DNA of 64,000 nucleotides from Lichenostomus cassidix (lineage: Eukaryota; Chordata; Aves; Passeriformes; Meliphagidae), in the NCBI GenBank assembly GCA_008360975.2, contig CM039188.1, forward strand, positions 26,563,944-26,627,943. Reading direction: 5' to 3'. Positions 1-15,600 of this stretch are shown in pieces. Position 1 is the stretch's first letter; each line of letters starts with the position of its first letter. The notes under the pieces were generated by a model that was not told where the DNA came from, made no database searches, and saw nothing but the letters and a program-made list of their open reading frames with translations. Both the position numbers and the translations under genes were made by a program.

Positions 1-506
1 TTCCTCTAAAGCTCTTTGAAGGACTAAATAGTTTTTTAAATTTTGGGTGATTTTTGTTTATTTGTTTTTAATAATCAAAAGTACACACAGGCTTCTGGGC
101 TAGTAGTAATGGCAGAAACCCATTACAAATGTATTCGTTTGATATTTCTTCAAATATTTCCACAAAATTCTACGTGAAAACTCCCAACCTGAATGTAACT
201 TTTAAGTTTACAGAAGTTGATTTATCATTCAGAACAGTATTCTAACACCAAAGGACTTCACAACTTAGCGTTTCCTTTTTTGTACTACAACATAATTTAT
301 TAAATCTCAGCAGATTTTTTCTGTCCAACACAAACTCAAGCCATTCATCTGTGCTTTGCCTAGGAAACATTCTTCTCTTTCAGTCTGAAGCCTGGGGTTT
401 TCTTCCTATTATTTGCAGTCTTCCCAAGTGCCCTTCCCTGCTTTTCTCTTTCAGAAAGCACATTATTCTTCCATAACTCCTCTCACCAAAAACTAAAACT
501 GTTAAG

Positions 507-520
507 AAAAAAAAAAAAAA
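507..520. repeat. Poly(A) run, 14 nt
   Basis: Fourteen consecutive A after GTTAAG. Simple homopolymer without a retrogene body nearby. Confidence 0.85.
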
Positions 521-761
521 GAAGATACAAATGCAGAAGTAACTCACAGATGCAGTGGATATGTTGTAGTGATCATGAAGCAGAACTGGAGGGAGCAAAT
601 GAAGGCAAGAGAAAGGACTCTGTCCAAGACCCTGAAAGCATGTTACCCTCCTGAAAACTTCAGGGAATACTTAAGCAGATATTATCATCTGGACAGGCAA
701 ATTAGGTGTTTGCAGAGTCCAGTTCAACCAAAACATTCAAAATCTATCCAGAGAGCCCAAA

Positions 762-793
762 TACACACACACATAAATACACACACACACACA
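762..793. repeat. (CA)n microsatellite, interrupted
   Basis: Two CA runs separated by TAAATA, giving about 24 nt of CA dinucleotide. Confidence 0.9.
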
Positions 794-3578
794 ACCCTAA
801 AAATCAGTCATCTGGAATACATACATAGTACAGTAAATTGGTATCAATGAAACCTTGCTGATTAATGTTCAGGATACTTGTCCACAAACCATTAGTAAGT
901 AATATAGGAGAGCAGCTATGCTTAGCATTTTCATGTTACTACAGGATCCAAGCATCCTTTCTATACATATCCAGCTCCAAAGACATGTGTGCCTCTAAAT
1001 TTGACTCCAATCTGTGCACCAAGGAAAAAAACAAAAGGAAAGCATAATCTTCAAAACCAAAGCTAGCATTAAGAACTGGAAACAATCCTTCAACCAACTG
1101 CACTCAGGCTGCCTGTACAAGACATTGGCACGGATGAGGTAAACAGCGCCTGTACATGGAGCACCCCAGGAACACACAACCTGACTACAAACCTTTGGCA
1201 GTAGGCCCCATGGAAATGTAAAGCCAAGCCTACTTTTGGAGGAGAGCTACACAAAGAAACTGGGAATCTTTATCCTTCTACGCTGCTACCAGAATGACCT
1301 GGGTTCCAAGTCTGTAGAGAGAAAAGTGACATTTCACACCACTGCTGAATAGCAAATGGCAAACATTTGTAATGGAAACATGACACTGAAGCACCTATAC
1401 CAAAAAATGCAATGCTGCAGCGTACCCTACTTATCACAATCTGTTTGCACATCTTTCAAAGCCTTTTCTCTGAAAGAAAGACAACCAGAGCTAAATTCTC
1501 CCTTCTAAATTAGGACCATGCCCAAACTGTGCTACACAGGACATTTTCAAGAAGGATGCAGCCCAGAAGAGCATCAGAAGCTACTGCCCCTGATTTGCAG
1601 TACTTGCCACTGTCTTATCTACAAATGGCAAAAGTCTGCAGTTACTGCTCAGAGGTCACTCATCACAAAAAAGCACAGCTTCTCCCCTCCAAATATTTTA
1701 AATGGCTTTTGCAACAGCACCTTCCCCTATCACTGAAGAGTAAGTTTTAAACATCACTCTTGTATAACTAAATCCAGCAAGGAAGCAGGACACACTTCTT
1801 GAAGAGACACCTAAATTTTTGAATCAACACTTCCAAGAACTCAATAGAAAATGGAAGCAACACTTGTTTTCTAAAGGCAATTCCTAGTCCACTGCACCCA
1901 TGGCAGAATGCTCTGGAATTACGTGCTCTCTCTAACTAGTCCTTGAGAACAAATCACAAGGGGAAAAAAAACCCTTTCAGTTTCTAAACTCAGTATGCTA
2001 GAAAGCAACAGCAACAATGTACACTGGATGTTTTAACCAATACTTTGATATTTCCCTCCTGACATCAAGAGGTGAGAAGAATGCAAAGACAAACAGAAAA
2101 CAGTGAGTGAAGGGGCAATAAACAGTTGTGTCCCAATGGCAAAACCCAAAAAGCATGGTAAAAGGTTGTGGAATTATAAAATAAGTGCCACATGCAAACA
2201 CAGCCAACAAAACCACAAGGTAACCACAGGGAGACAGAGCTAATAATTTCCCATGACAGAAATCAGCAGGGCAACAATGCTCAAGCTGGTCAAAAAGGAA
2301 GCAACATAGCTGGACCCATTCCCCTGAAACTCTACCACTTAACTTCTTAATGAAAACTTTGTGGAAAAAACTCATAACTGGAAACTTGACCTTGGCTTGC
2401 AAACTCTTGGTTTAGTTTTGAATTACAGAAGATTTAGAAGTCACTAAGATGTATTTAGATATCCAAAATTTTCTCAGGAAACCCCAATGATCCCTATGCT
2501 GCTGGAATTAGTATAACTGTTCATTGAGTGCTAAAGGCCTGTACTTTTCCTGACACATAGGAACTCACATGTCTAAGCATCCCTTCAGACAGAGTTTTGC
2601 AAGTCACAATAAGGACAGATCAACAAATTTCAGTGTAAATTACTATACTGGACTATGAACTGCAGTCCTCACCCATATGGTTCCTTATGTTTCTTCCATA
2701 ACCTGTCATGAAGAGGACAGGCAGACAAGAACAGCAGATTTTAAGCTTTCCCAGCATCAGAGGTCATCCAGGTAACAACCTGACACTTTCCTCCAATATT
2801 TCTATGGTCCCAGAACATACTCTTTAAAATGTCATCTTCCCTGCTCCAAGTTTTAATGGTGCAAGACATCTACATTCCCAACATCCCAGAGTCCATGTTG
2901 GCTGAATACAAGATTTTGGAGTGGACCAATATGTTCTAGGGTAGCACCTGAAGCTTCAGCAAAACAACTGGTTGCAATAGACCTGCTGCATAAAAATACC
3001 AGGCCAATGCTCTGCTGGTGAGCAGCCAGGTGAGCAATCTGGGAGCTATTCAGCATTGAAACACAGCCACCACCTCTGCTTGTCCTGAATCCTCACAAAG
3101 AATAAGAGGGGAGCAGGAGACGCAGCACTTCGCTCAGCAGCACAAGCACTGTGCTACAGTGAGAGGAATTACTGTTCTCAAGTCCATACCTAAAAAATAA
3201 GCACAATCTGGAACTCCCATTCTGAGAGTCATCACAGACTTTGTGACATATGCAATCTCAACAAGACCTTATTTCTAATGCTGCCAATTAATATTACCTT
3301 TATTTATTATCCACAAATGTAATTCTGAAGAAGGCCATGGAAGAAAATTAATATGATAAGAAAAGACATTAAGATTACACAGATAGCATGAGGACTGGAA
3401 CACTGAAGTCAATGACCAGCCACATATTATCATGTTCAAACAGTGCTTCTTTGGAGCAATCTACTGTAAACTTTTGGTCTTGTTTTTGCTTTCAAAGTGA
3501 GTCATATTCTGCAAACGCACAGTCAGTGTTGAAATCCTTTAGTATTTTGCAAGGGGTTTAATTAGCCTGCCACATTAC

Positions 3579-3685
3579 CTTGGAGACAGTCCCCCATGGG
3601 AACAGTTGGTAGGTGAAGTTAAGGGGCTGGTTCTGCTGCTGGAGTGCCGGGAAGGAGTCCGACCAAGGGTATTGCTGGGGGAACC
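3579..3685 (-). CDS. CLASP1: CLASP1 exon: Ser/Pro/Thr-rich linker after TOG3
   Basis: The exon is 107 nt, 35 codons plus 2 nt (AG) of a Ser or Arg codon: [20 protein letters not shown] then [15 protein letters not shown]. It has several proline-directed sites ([14 protein letters not shown]). The split codon becomes Ser if a LDYDTEN-type exon follows, or Arg if the RLWGWSADG-type alternative exon follows (mammalian isoforms from memory); both are beyond this window. Donor GTAATG is weak, and retention would stop at once (SPR then TAA). Confidence 0.96.
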
Positions 3686-6600
3686 CTGACACAGAAGCAG
3701 GAAAACAGGGATTAGCAACGTGTTGCAATGCACAGGCAGGAGTACAACAACAGGTCCAGACATTGCCTCTCTTTGCTCTAGACAAGCTTAATGCAGTTTT
3801 GATTATGCCTCTTCACCTAAAAATCTGCAGCCATAGTTCATGTAGTCATTGATAAGTTCCTGAAGGTACGACTCGAAGGGTGAAGAAAGTGTATGTGCAC
3901 TTCTTCACAACCCAAGGTACTTACAAATTTAAATACACAACATGTACAGCCTGCAAATATTGCCAGATAAATGGTTCATCAATACAGCTATGCAGCTTCT
4001 CAAACAAGATTTGCAAGGCTCCAAAATATGCTCACCATTACCCTGGCAATTCAGCATTCCAATTACACTGCTGTTCTCCACATTGTCTAAAGCATTCTGA
4101 TTATGCTTGTTAGGAGCATAAGTAAGCAGTCTAACTTATCGTTTTTCCACTGGCCTGCACAATCTTTTATACCACAGCAAAATGAGTAGAAATTGCTCTC
4201 AATTTTGACACTCTTCACAGAGTCAAAAGTATTAGAGAATCCAGAATATTTGCCTGGAAGCCTAACACTGCAGTTTTACTTTACACTAAATTCTACTTGT
4301 CCCCGTGGAAGTGCAAAGATAGGAGGGTTGAAATTCCAGCAAGTTCACAAGATTTCCACATTAAAAAGACAAAAAATTCCCTAATCCTTGCTGCTCTGGG
4401 AAGAGAAAAAAAATTCAAATTTAAATCTTCCACTAACATACTCCTTCAGTGAAATAAAAACATGTAAGAGCTTCATATAAGAGCAAAACATAAGGTAATA
4501 GGCATAGTCTGAGGTGACCTTGTAGGTCACATTAAAGACCCTGCAAGCTTCTTAACAGACAATATATCTGTTATTAAACTGATCTCAATAAGAGTACCAA
4601 GGCCAGAAAATTTGTGGTATCAGATCTGCTGTAGCCAAAAAGTTGTTACTGGCAGGACTTTCAAAAGCACCACCAACTTGAAAGCACCAATTTTAATGCA
4701 CTTCTGTAATTTTTTAATCCCTTCTGGTTAGGACTATATTAAATTTTAAAATAACTGAGTTTTTTATTTTAATGGTCCCTATTAAAAGCAACATCAAACA
4801 AAAGCCTCTGTTGCCATATTGCTTCAAGACAACAGTTACAGATAATTCAAACTGAACATCTGCAACAGCTTATCAATGAGCTGCTGTCTTTGGGGCTCTG
4901 CTGTTTGCAAGGACAAGAGCCTCTCACCACACTGGTGTTACTGGAGTTCTTGAGGTGGTTGTGCAGGAGCTTGGTAGCACCATCCTGGAATGTTTTTGGC
5001 AAGGCACCAAGTAACATGGTAAACTCAGGAGTGTTCAATTCAAAGAGAGAAATCAGGACTATTTGTGCTGCCTGAAAAGAAGAAAAAAGACGAGACCATC
5101 AGTTTTTATTCTTTGAAAAGAGCATGCATTCTCTTGGTGGTGATCCTTACAGTAAATGTGTGTTCCACTCAAAAAGAAGACTCGCCTACCAGACAAATCT
5201 TTGAAATGTTCTTTGTGATGTATCATAAGGATTTACAAATACCAACAGTTATTTTTTTAAGTTCTTATAGCTTACAATATATTTTTGCATTTATGTCACT
5301 AATTTCCCAGATGTGAGGTGTACAGCTATTCACAGCTACTGAGAAATTCTTATCATTGTCCTGTCCAGCACATATTTCAATTGAACAAGTTACTGCACAG
5401 ATTTACTGAAATCAAATAAAACCAGAAGCTCAAATAAGTATGAAGACTCTAGGACTGCAACTTTTCATTCCTGTGCTTTTTATTTTATGTATGAATGGGA
5501 CTAGTTATCTTCCCACCCAACCTCTCCTCTTCCTAGACATCCTAAGCTTGTTTCATCAAACAGACAATCCACCTCTCCTTTTAAGTCTTGACCATGGAGG
5601 CTGTTTCAGCAATAGAAGACTCCATCTGAAGTGGAAGATCTATTAGGATGGTGAGAACCATCATTCTCTAGACCATGAACAGGCTAAACCCCACCAGATT
5701 TCCTAAATTTAATAAGTGAAACTAAGGTACCACTGAAACAATGGAGAATTCTACCATTAATCTTACTGGACAGGGTTTGCTTTATCTGCCTCAGAGAACT
5801 GCTGCCAGAACAGGATCTCCACTAATACATTAGCAAACACACAGCTCTGCATATCCTGAACTAAGCCAATGGAATCAAATGGGAATGGAAGCAGAATAAA
5901 TCACAGTGTGCAGACCTGAAAAAGTAATTAACATCACACGTTCCTAACTAGACTTCCCCAGCAGCATCCAACCTGTGTGGGTGCACCAGTTCTGTGTTTT
6001 TTCCTCCTGACTTTACTTTGAAAGTACACAAACATACAAACATTTATGAAAAGAACAATAAAAATGAAGCAATGATGAAGGATATCTGACTGCCTGCAGC
6101 AGCACCTTCTCCAAGGAGGATGTAGCCACTGATTCATCAACTTCCAGAACACATATATATGGACACAAAGCAGTGGATTGGGCTCACAAAGTTAAGCAGC
6201 AAAGCTACACATGCTCTTATTTTGGAAAAGCATACACACACACTTAGGAAGAGCAGACACTTGTGTTTGACCCTTTCAGGAACTTTCTAAAGTCTGCTAA
6301 AACTGAAAAACAACTTTGAAAATAGTACAAGTGTAATTCACTGCTGTGGGGATAAATGTACATTCATTGTTCTCATCAATTTAAAGAAGGATTTTTTAGT
6401 AAGCAATGTGTTCACAAAGTTGACATAATTAAGTGTATCTGTAATTCCCTCTGGAGTGGAATTCTTCACAGATTAATTACTTAGGTATACAAGAACCTTT
6501 CATAGTGGAGGGGAATCAGAGTACTTCACTGTTTCAGTGTGCAAACTGCAATTCAAGCTATACTGTTTCTTCTGCCATCAGGAGCAGCTAGCACAGCTTT

Positions 6601-9600
6601 GTATATAAAAACATTTTCCATCCATGAAAATTTGGTATCATCTTTTTCATATGGCCAACAAAGGAACCAAGGCCCACAACACTAAATGGGCTTCCAAGAA
6701 CTGCAGCAAACAACAGGTCTTCAGACTTCATTGCAGATGGATCATACTGCCTCCCCTGCCAAAACTCTCACTGACTTGAACAGAAACACAGTATGTTATT
6801 ATTCACTCCATTCCAAAGATCAAAGAAGTGGGGAGGTAAGTTTCCCCCGTGGCTTTCCCAGCTCCACAGTATACCCTCCTCTGAACGAAGTTTTGGGCAA
6901 TTCTGACATGAAGCCTGCCTGGTATCCAACAAGGAAATGTATGTCTGTCCATTTTGATCCAAGAACTTTTAAGTTTTCACCAGCATAGTATCTTCTGTAA
7001 TAAAAATATTACTGCAAACAAGAAATCTCAGAACAAGAAACAGCAAGTTGAACTGAATGCAAAGTGACAAGACATGCCAAAGTACATTCCCACTGGTGAA
7101 GGGCATGCGTATCCTCAGTGGTTAGGAGTGGACATGCAGATCCTCTGTGTCAGAACAAGCAGATCTCATGTTCATTGAGATTTAAAAAAAAAAAAAACCA
7201 AATAAAAAAAAAACCCACCAAAAAACCCCTGAAACAACAAAAAGCCCCCAAACCAAACCCCACAAAAATTGATCAACAAGGTTCCCAGACTGAGAAATTG
7301 CTTACAGACTAGAATATCTGGAGTTATCAACTGGTAAGCCAGGAGCTACCCAAGGTGTGAAATGATTTCAGATACCTCTGTTCCAAATATCTCCCACTGA
7401 TGGGTTAGAAATAAAGCCCATCCTTGGAGATCTCCTAAGTAAAGCAAACAGATGCAAGAGTACATGCACTCTACGATGGGACATTCTGGAGATACCCTTC
7501 CTGTATGACAGAGATGTTCCAGATGCATCTCAGATCTGAGCAAAAGCTTCAGCAAAGCTGAACCACAAACACTAACAGCACAGTGTCATACATGAGTAGC
7601 TGAAAAAAGTTTCAGGTCTCAGAGGTCACTCTAGTTTTGTTCCACTTTAGTGTCTTGGCTTTAATAAAACCAGAACAATGCCTGCCCTCCCTCTGCACAA
7701 AATACAGCTTGTCTTTAGGAGTGTCTGCCAGTATGCTGTGTACCCAGTGCTCTTCAGCAGCTTTCCTGTTGCCTGTAAATAGACACTGGGCTTTGAATGA
7801 AGTGCTTAACAGTAGCTCCCAATGGTCACAATCTTCTGTGGCCTCAAAGAAAATGATCTACAGTCTAAGCCTTTTGAAATAAAGCCAAGGACTACTACAT
7901 CCTGAGAGTGGTGCTCCAGTAAAGGTCTCAAAGGCAACACTGGAGTTACATGGGTAAAATCCTATCTGTGTTCTTTCTACACAGTCCTCAGCCATCCAAC
8001 TGCACTTCCAGGTTTATTTCAGGCAAAAGCCACTATTTGAAAGTGTGCCCATAATTTCCTACTTAATATTTAACACACAAAGGTCTTGGTCCCTACTACC
8101 ATAAGACCAACACTCTTACTTACTGGCCTCAAAAGCTGGAAGGTCCATGCTAGCTTAAAATCAGACTTGTAACATGCTCCAAGTTTCATTCCTGAAATAT
8201 TTCCCAGTTCTAATACAAGCAATTTTATTTCAGTAATGAAGAGCATTAGGAGCCGCATTTATACATCTCTCTTAATAGTTAGATCTGGATAATCCTCTAA
8301 ATTTCATTTATCTAGCATACTTTCACCTAATCAAAAGACATCATCTACAGATAATGTTTCTAAGAATTTTAAATCTGTCGATTTTTGGCTTGTGACAAAC
8401 CAGAGACATTTTCATAATCTCTGAATTTCTGGTCGTCTTCTGAAAATCTTGTTTCATTAGATTACTGTCAGAGTAAATAAATTTAACAAGCAATAAAAAA
8501 CTTATTTCTGTACACAATGTACAAACATTCTCCATGCAACACTCATGCTTGATGACATATAGTCTGAAGAAAGTAATATCTGAATTTTCCCTTGCTTTTG
8601 TGTCCCTGTACCATTAGTATGGAACGCTAATCCATCTCCTTCAGTGACACATAACGTAGACCCTACAGATTATCTAATCTTAATGAAGCCATTCTCTGCT
8701 GGCTTGAGCTGGAGAAACTCCAGTCACTTCAGAGCCTGACTATGCTAGAGAGGGGGTCTGGCTCAGTGTCAGGTTCTTGAATCATTTGCAAAGGATTGCT
8801 TATGTAACTTTATTATTTTCCTTATCACAATGCAGTGAGGGATCAGGTTCCACAAGCCAGTAGCAGCTCCCAAAGTTTCACACTTAGGTCACTGCAATTC
8901 ATGCTGTCCAACAGTGTCAGCTGCTAAAGGGACACAAATGCTTTAGCATCATCTCGGGGTTTTTTTGTTTTACCTAGACAGTGGATGATAATCAGATTTA
9001 ACCAAATCTGTAACTTTTCAACTTGGCTGAGTTATAATAAAGTCTCTTTGAAATTGTTTGGGCTTATTAAGCAAAAAGATCAAAGCTAAGTGGAAAAATC
9101 CATTGATTTTAGGAAGGAAACGTGGTCACTGACCTAAGGTTAATAAAAGTGCCTTATGATCGCTGCTGCTGCTGGTCAAGTGGACCAAGCAGAATTAGCA
9201 GCTAGCTGCCTGAGCTACATGAAGGTAATTTCCAAGTTACTCAAACATCTACTGGTGATGGGATCCCAACACTGGCAGCCCCATAAAAGGAGGGAACTTT
9301 GTACCCTGATCCTTTATGAGGGACTACAGCAAGAGAGTTAACAGCAAAACACACCAATGCCAAAAGTTACTTCAGACAGACACACTTTTTTCAGGCTCCC
9401 AGTCCAGGTCTCTTTACACAGCTGGACAGTTGAATTGAGACTGCAAACACAATTAGTGTGATTAGTGCACAAGGCTTTCAGTCTACCTGTTTACATTTCT
9501 CTTCCAAGTTTCCTTCACCAGGCCCTGAGGAGGCTGTAGTTGTCCTAGCTGGCAAATCCTCACCCACCCAACTATGCATCGTCTGGGTTTGACAAACAGG

Positions 9601-12600
9601 AAAGTTGATATTATTCAAAGAAAACATAGATTTCAACTCAATCATCTAAACAGTACACATGCTATCTTTTTGCAGAAGAGTTTTAATCAATTTCTTGCTT
9701 TATTTCAAGTAAAAAAAAACATTATTTGAGGTCATCAGAAGAAAATTCCTTTCAGCAGAGGGCAGCTGAAATTAAATTCAAAATTAAATCTGGCCACAGC
9801 TCCCAGGCTTACAGATCATCCCTTAGTTCTTCTACAAGGCATTGCTTTAGCAACCTCCTGGTGGCCTCCATAAGCTCTTGAAAACCTCTGCTGAGGTGCA
9901 GAGCCCAGGCTGTGCTAAACTGAGATGGCACTTGCATCTGGCCAGGCAGGAATGGAGGAATAGGTGCATCTCCCTGCACCTGCCCTAGCAAATATCTCTA
10001 AGTTCAGAGGAAGTTAAAAACTTGCAAACTCCTGTCTCCAGTCTGGACATCAGTCTGATGGACCAACACGGTGTACAAATGCCTTTAATCATGGGATCAG
10101 TCTGGGGAAGAGCCTCACTAACATCTAGTCACTTTTGTTAAACACAATCATATTCTGAATGCATCCCACACTTCACCATCCAGTCAAAGGCAAATGTGGT
10201 TTTTAATAACTTAAGGCACAGTGGAGCAGAGAAGCTCTCTCTTGTGTCACTTAAAATTATACTAAACTGCAGATCAACTAGAGGTCCACTGAGATGAAGA
10301 GGCAGCACTTTCACATTAGGCAGCTTGTATTAGCTCACACTGGCACACAGCTTCAATTCTCCAGTGAGAGTAGCTGATGTTAAGTGAGTTATTCACATCT
10401 ACTGAGAGTTTGCAAGCTCTAAACAGGTGTTATTTCAGTGTACTTTCCAGCAGACAATTAAGTATTAGCTGGCACTGAACTAATGATGTATCTACCAAAC
10501 CAAACCTCCTGTTTCTTCTTTTTTCAGGCCTAGAATCTGATGAGCAAGAATGTCCACACTACTGACATGGCAATATGAAGCACAATGGCTTTAGCAGCTA
10601 ACACATAATCCAAACACATCAGCTTGAGTACAAGTTTTTAAACACACATTTTGTATTAGAATATGGTGTTCACATCCACATCCTGAAAAGGAAGAATTTG
10701 TTTAACAGATTTAAATACAGAAACAGATTAAATCCATGTTGCTATTGTGTTCCACAAAGTACACACTTTATACATCATGAAGGCTTTTGCAAGTCAGAGA
10801 TGGTTGCATTACAAGTATCAAAGGCATCTTAGAAAAGTGACAGCAAAAAAGATGCAGCACCAAATCACCACATATTTGGGTTACTGTTCTATAGCACATT
10901 ATTACTCATGTGTGGTTGTTTCATGACCTAGGCACAGAAAAGACCATGGCAAAAATGTTCATTATTTCTTGAGAATCGGGCATTACTCCAGAAATCAACT
11001 TGATGAAGTCTACCCTGAGTAACTTTGCTCATTATAAAATGACAGTTGTTGCAAAACCAGGTTTCAGGATAGAAACAAAGGTTACATTTCATTAACAACT
11101 GAGAAACTTTTCTTATGAACCTGGCATGATAGAAGTATGAATTTTCAGGCAAAAGTTCCCACATACAAACTAAGAAAGAAGAAAAGTTACTGAAGTCATA
11201 TGGTTTGTAATGAAAACATGCACTTCAAACTGCATGGATTTTCGAAATGCTAGAGGAAGTATAGCTGAATTATCTGTCACGCTGCAAACAGCTCTGCAAC
11301 GCATTGTGTAAACACCACTTCTAGACTTGATTTTCGAGATAGATACATCACCTATACCTGTGTAGGTGTGCATGTGTTTACATAAATGGCATGTTCTCAC
11401 AAACATATTGTGCACAGACACATAATGTAAGTGTTAGTGTACACATTCTGCGAAGCCATTTCTTCTCTCGCATTACCACGCACTAGCTATTCTAGCAAAC
11501 AGAGTATGTGCTTATATGCAAACTGCTTTCTGCCCAAAGCATACTAGAGGGCTGTATAAAGTGGAGGGATTAATTTTAAGGAAATCTGCCCCAGCACCAT
11601 GCTTCCAACAAGCACATAATGATTTTCTGGTCACTAACATTGGGTGAAAGCCATTTTCTTTACAATGCGTACACTAAAAACATTTGGGCTCCCATAGCTC
11701 TGTAGCATCAAATTCAAAACAAACAGAAAATGAGGGATACTGTTTTGGAAACACAACTAGGACACAGAGATCCTTTCTGTTCTAATAGCTTTACATCATA
11801 CAAACACTACACTCCACCAGGTGCCATTTTTGATGCATTACACTATTTTTCCTAACACTGACTGTGCTTTAAATGCCTGATAGAAGTTCCTCTGGGCATT
11901 TTTACTGAGTTTGACTTCTTTAGGAATATTCTTTGGCTAAAAGGCTGACCTCAGCAATATGGACATAGTCCTATTTAAGATTCTGTAAGCCTGAAATGAA
12001 ATCCTAAAGCCTGGTGCTCTGGTAACTTGGCTCATCATGAAGTCCATGAGATGCACAAATCTGGTGTAGGAATACTGCAACAGTACTAGAGAAACCTCTG
12101 ACCCAGAAAGGCAAGGGCCTGTGGCTAGAGAGCACGAAAACAATTTGCCTTTCACAAGCATTTCTGCAAGTGTTCTCTTTGCCACTGCTACTGTAACAGG
12201 CCATGACCAACAGTGTTTATTGTTCAACACCAGTGAAAATCAGCAATGCCATTTCAGCTCATTCAGAGGCTTTGGGAGTGCTCTTACAGTGACATGTCTG
12301 CCCCAGAGTTGCTGAAGTCAGCCTGATGCTAGATAGAAAATTAAAACTTCAAGAGATTTTAGAAGTTTCATGGCATCACCTTGCAAAGGAGCCTAATTTC
12401 ATTTAATTAAAAGTGCTTTCCTGTCTGTCACAGGTCCTTCTACAGATATCACAGCAATGTTTTATCCAAAGTTGCTCTAGGCTTTATTGATAGATAGGAT
12501 TTCCTTACCAAAGCAACAATATCAACATTTCTCAAGAAATGACCTTGAGGATTACTAATTAAAGAAGTAAATGCATCTTCATCGCCTGTTTCAGCTTATG

Positions 12601-15600
12601 AAGCACCTGTTGACCTTCAGCTTTCTCTCTGAAATCTTCCTCATCTTCTGCATTACTCAGAAACTATTTCTCAATCAGTTTTAGTGAAAAAAATCTGATC
12701 CCAAACCCATCTTCTTTGGATATCCCTAGACTTCACCAGCAAACCATTGGCACCAATCCAAGGAGAGCCTTCCTCAAGGTACTCTCAGGGGAGCTTCATC
12801 TTCATGTAAATTACAGTAACACAAGCACCCTCCTGGCCCTTTTGGTTCATTGCAACGGTTCTAGTTTCTTACCAAAACCCCACTGTCTGTATCCAAGGGC
12901 AGCTTACAGTGACAAGTTGGGCAGCTGAAAGAAGTAGTTTTCCCAGTTACATAAGTGGAAGGCAGAATATGATGTACACGTAACACAAGACTGCCCATAA
13001 CATGTAAAAATGCCCTCAGGCTTGTAAAATAAAACCACTGTAGGAATGTTTCATCAACAGAGAAGCCAGTCAGGACATTTGGAACAAAGGAAAATAATTC
13101 TTTTGCCCTGAGATCAGTACTCCAAATACCCATCAGGCAATACAGATCTTGTTATTTATCTGTAAGACCAGAGCCTGGCCGATTAACAAGATGGTAAGAA
13201 TTGTCATTGGCCCTTCAGCCTGCACAAGGTCCTCCTAAACACTAAGATCCTGTGTCCCTCATAGCTGATTCCACATCTGCAAATTTCTGGGCACTCATGT
13301 TAAACAGAAGTCTCCATTCAGACAAGCCTTGGACAGGTGGCTTCTGCAGGCTCTGGCCAGAGTCAAATGAGAAGTCTTATTCTAATTTCCATTCTCAAAC
13401 TGATGGCTCTCTTCCAAGATCAAAGTATTTTCCCACACAGAGCTTGTCATCCAAATTCAATAAGCACTTAACCTACGTAAGGATTTCACAACAACTTTGC
13501 TGGCAATCTTACTGATAAATTGGTGAAGTTACTGACTTAATGTCCTCCCAGACCAGTCATCACAGTATTGGCATTGCCATTGTGTTACTTTCCTGTGTGG
13601 TAATCAACTGGCTTTTTAAAAATTATTTCATTAAATCTTGAACAATTTCCAGATGAAAATCAGAATTAACACCCTGCTACAGACAGGAATAAATCAGTGC
13701 AGAGGGAAGTCAAGCACCTCACACAAGGTTAGATGACACTGCAGTTGAAATCACAGCTCAGTGATCTGAAATCCTGATCTGTGCCCTGCCCAAAGGTAAG
13801 TTCTGCAGGGGGAAAACGTCATGAGCTGGCTGCATGTGCAGGAATCACATCCCATCCCATTCAGGTCTCCACACAGCACTGCAGGACCTGCTCCTACCGC
13901 GTGGCTTTTGTTCAGCATGGAGGGCAAATGTCTTCACCTTTCTTCCAGCACTGCTTGCAGGAAGTAAACCTTAAGCTGAATGGAGGGTAAACATCCACAA
14001 GTACTAACAGTCTTTAAAGCAAGACAAATATTTACCCATAACACACTGCAGATCACCTTATTTCAAACCCAAAGCTTGACAATAATTTTCACTGTACGTA
14101 CTTCATGGCTACTATCAGCAGTTTAAATGGTTTCTGTCCTGAGAGGGAATCACGACATTTTGTCAATAACACTCTTTAGCATCAACTGCACGCTCCTCAT
14201 AGTACATCATGTTTTCCTTGTGTTAAAAGAGCTTATGTTTAACTATAGATGTCGTTGCATACAGGACCATAAACTGTTTTATGCAAAACAGCATTTCCTT
14301 TGACTTTTTCTCATTTCACTAGCTACAAAACATGAGCTGCAGTTCAAGTTGTGTCAGATTGGTTAAGTGTGCTCATTAAGCGTACTTAAGTGTTGTCACA
14401 AGAATACACAAAGTTATTAATAAAACTGTAGCATTCAGTTTGAAGATGTTTTTGGGCTAAATGACATTTCTTGTTCTATTTTTCCCCAGTGCCTTAACAC
14501 TATGTGGCTGGCACCTCCATGACCATCACATATAGTAAATAGAAGTAATGGACAGACGATCCCTAATAAAAGGATAATCTCAGTATAGACTGAAGATACA
14601 ATCAATTTCTTGAACAGATATTAAAAAGGTACTTCTGGGTTTTTTTTCCCAAGTTATATTCTCAAAAAAAAAGCAGGGCAATATTTAATTGTGCTCTTCA
14701 GAACATTTCACCTGCCTGGATTGAGTCTTGATAATCCACTTCACTACTGCATAGTGAATTTATTAGTCTGTTAACTGCAGTCCTGACGGAGATAATGGCC
14801 AATGATTGCTTATAAATCATTTGCTGCACTCTTTCTTCTAAAGCCTGTGGTTTGTACTATGCTCTTAATAAAATCATAGTACAGCAACGGTATGTTGAAA
14901 TAAAGATCATTTGTGCATTCATTTTTAGTAGCCTAAGTTAGCTTAACTGTGTAACAATTTATTTGAAAACTACAGGTATCAAAGGCAAATCCAAGTCACA
15001 TGCAGGTTTAATAAAAAGAATTTAGATTCAGTAATCTCTTGTCAGCCCCAAGGCACTTTGCCCAAGTACTGCTCAGGCAGAGTCTGCTGGAAGTTTTGCT
15101 AGAGCTGTGCAAGCCATTGGGACAGGAAGAAGGATGGACACCACATGAACACCTGCTCCCCACAGCCCACATGAACAGCAAACATCCAATTTTTCAGCTG
15201 CAGCAGACATCCCCTGCTTCCCTTTGCATGTAGCAATGATGACCCCTAATGGTGGAATATTTCTCCCACTGGGCAATATGCAGAGATTTTGCTTTTCAAT
15301 GCGTATTTCTACTTAAAATAATTACAACTTCCCCTCACAGCCCAGCAGCAGAGTAAACTGCTTGAGATTCACCTGAACTGTAACAAAGAAGCAGCTGCTT
15401 TGCCTGTTTAATTGATTCTGACTTTGGACATGGAAACATGAAAATGCAAATCCATATTCCAGATCTAAGCCCAGAATTTAAAGTACATCTTTTTTCCTGA
15501 GGCAAACTATCTTACAGAAGCAAGTATCAGTTACAAAGGTGTGAATAATCCCTGCAGAAAGTCTTAAGAAATGAGGATGATACATTTTTCCCCAGAACCA

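Larger units (their letters stand above)
1..3578 (-). other. CLASP1 intron, partial (downstream edge of window)
   Basis: Intron following exon 3579-3685, donor GTAATG. I looked for reverse-complement traces of the next CLASP1 exons (LDYDTENLNSEE, RLWGWSADG) and found none. It holds a CA repeat at 762-793 and a 14-A run at 507-520. Confidence 0.75.

Noticed and set aside
1998..2402. Minus-strand open frame of 134 codons
   Set aside because: The peptide is Cys/Phe-rich without CLASP likeness. Its position is inside the intron after exon 3579-3685 and no acceptor and donor pair frames a known exon.
7184..7270. A-rich stretch as the poly(A) tail of a processed retrogene
   Set aside because: No coding remnant or target-site duplication is visible on either side.
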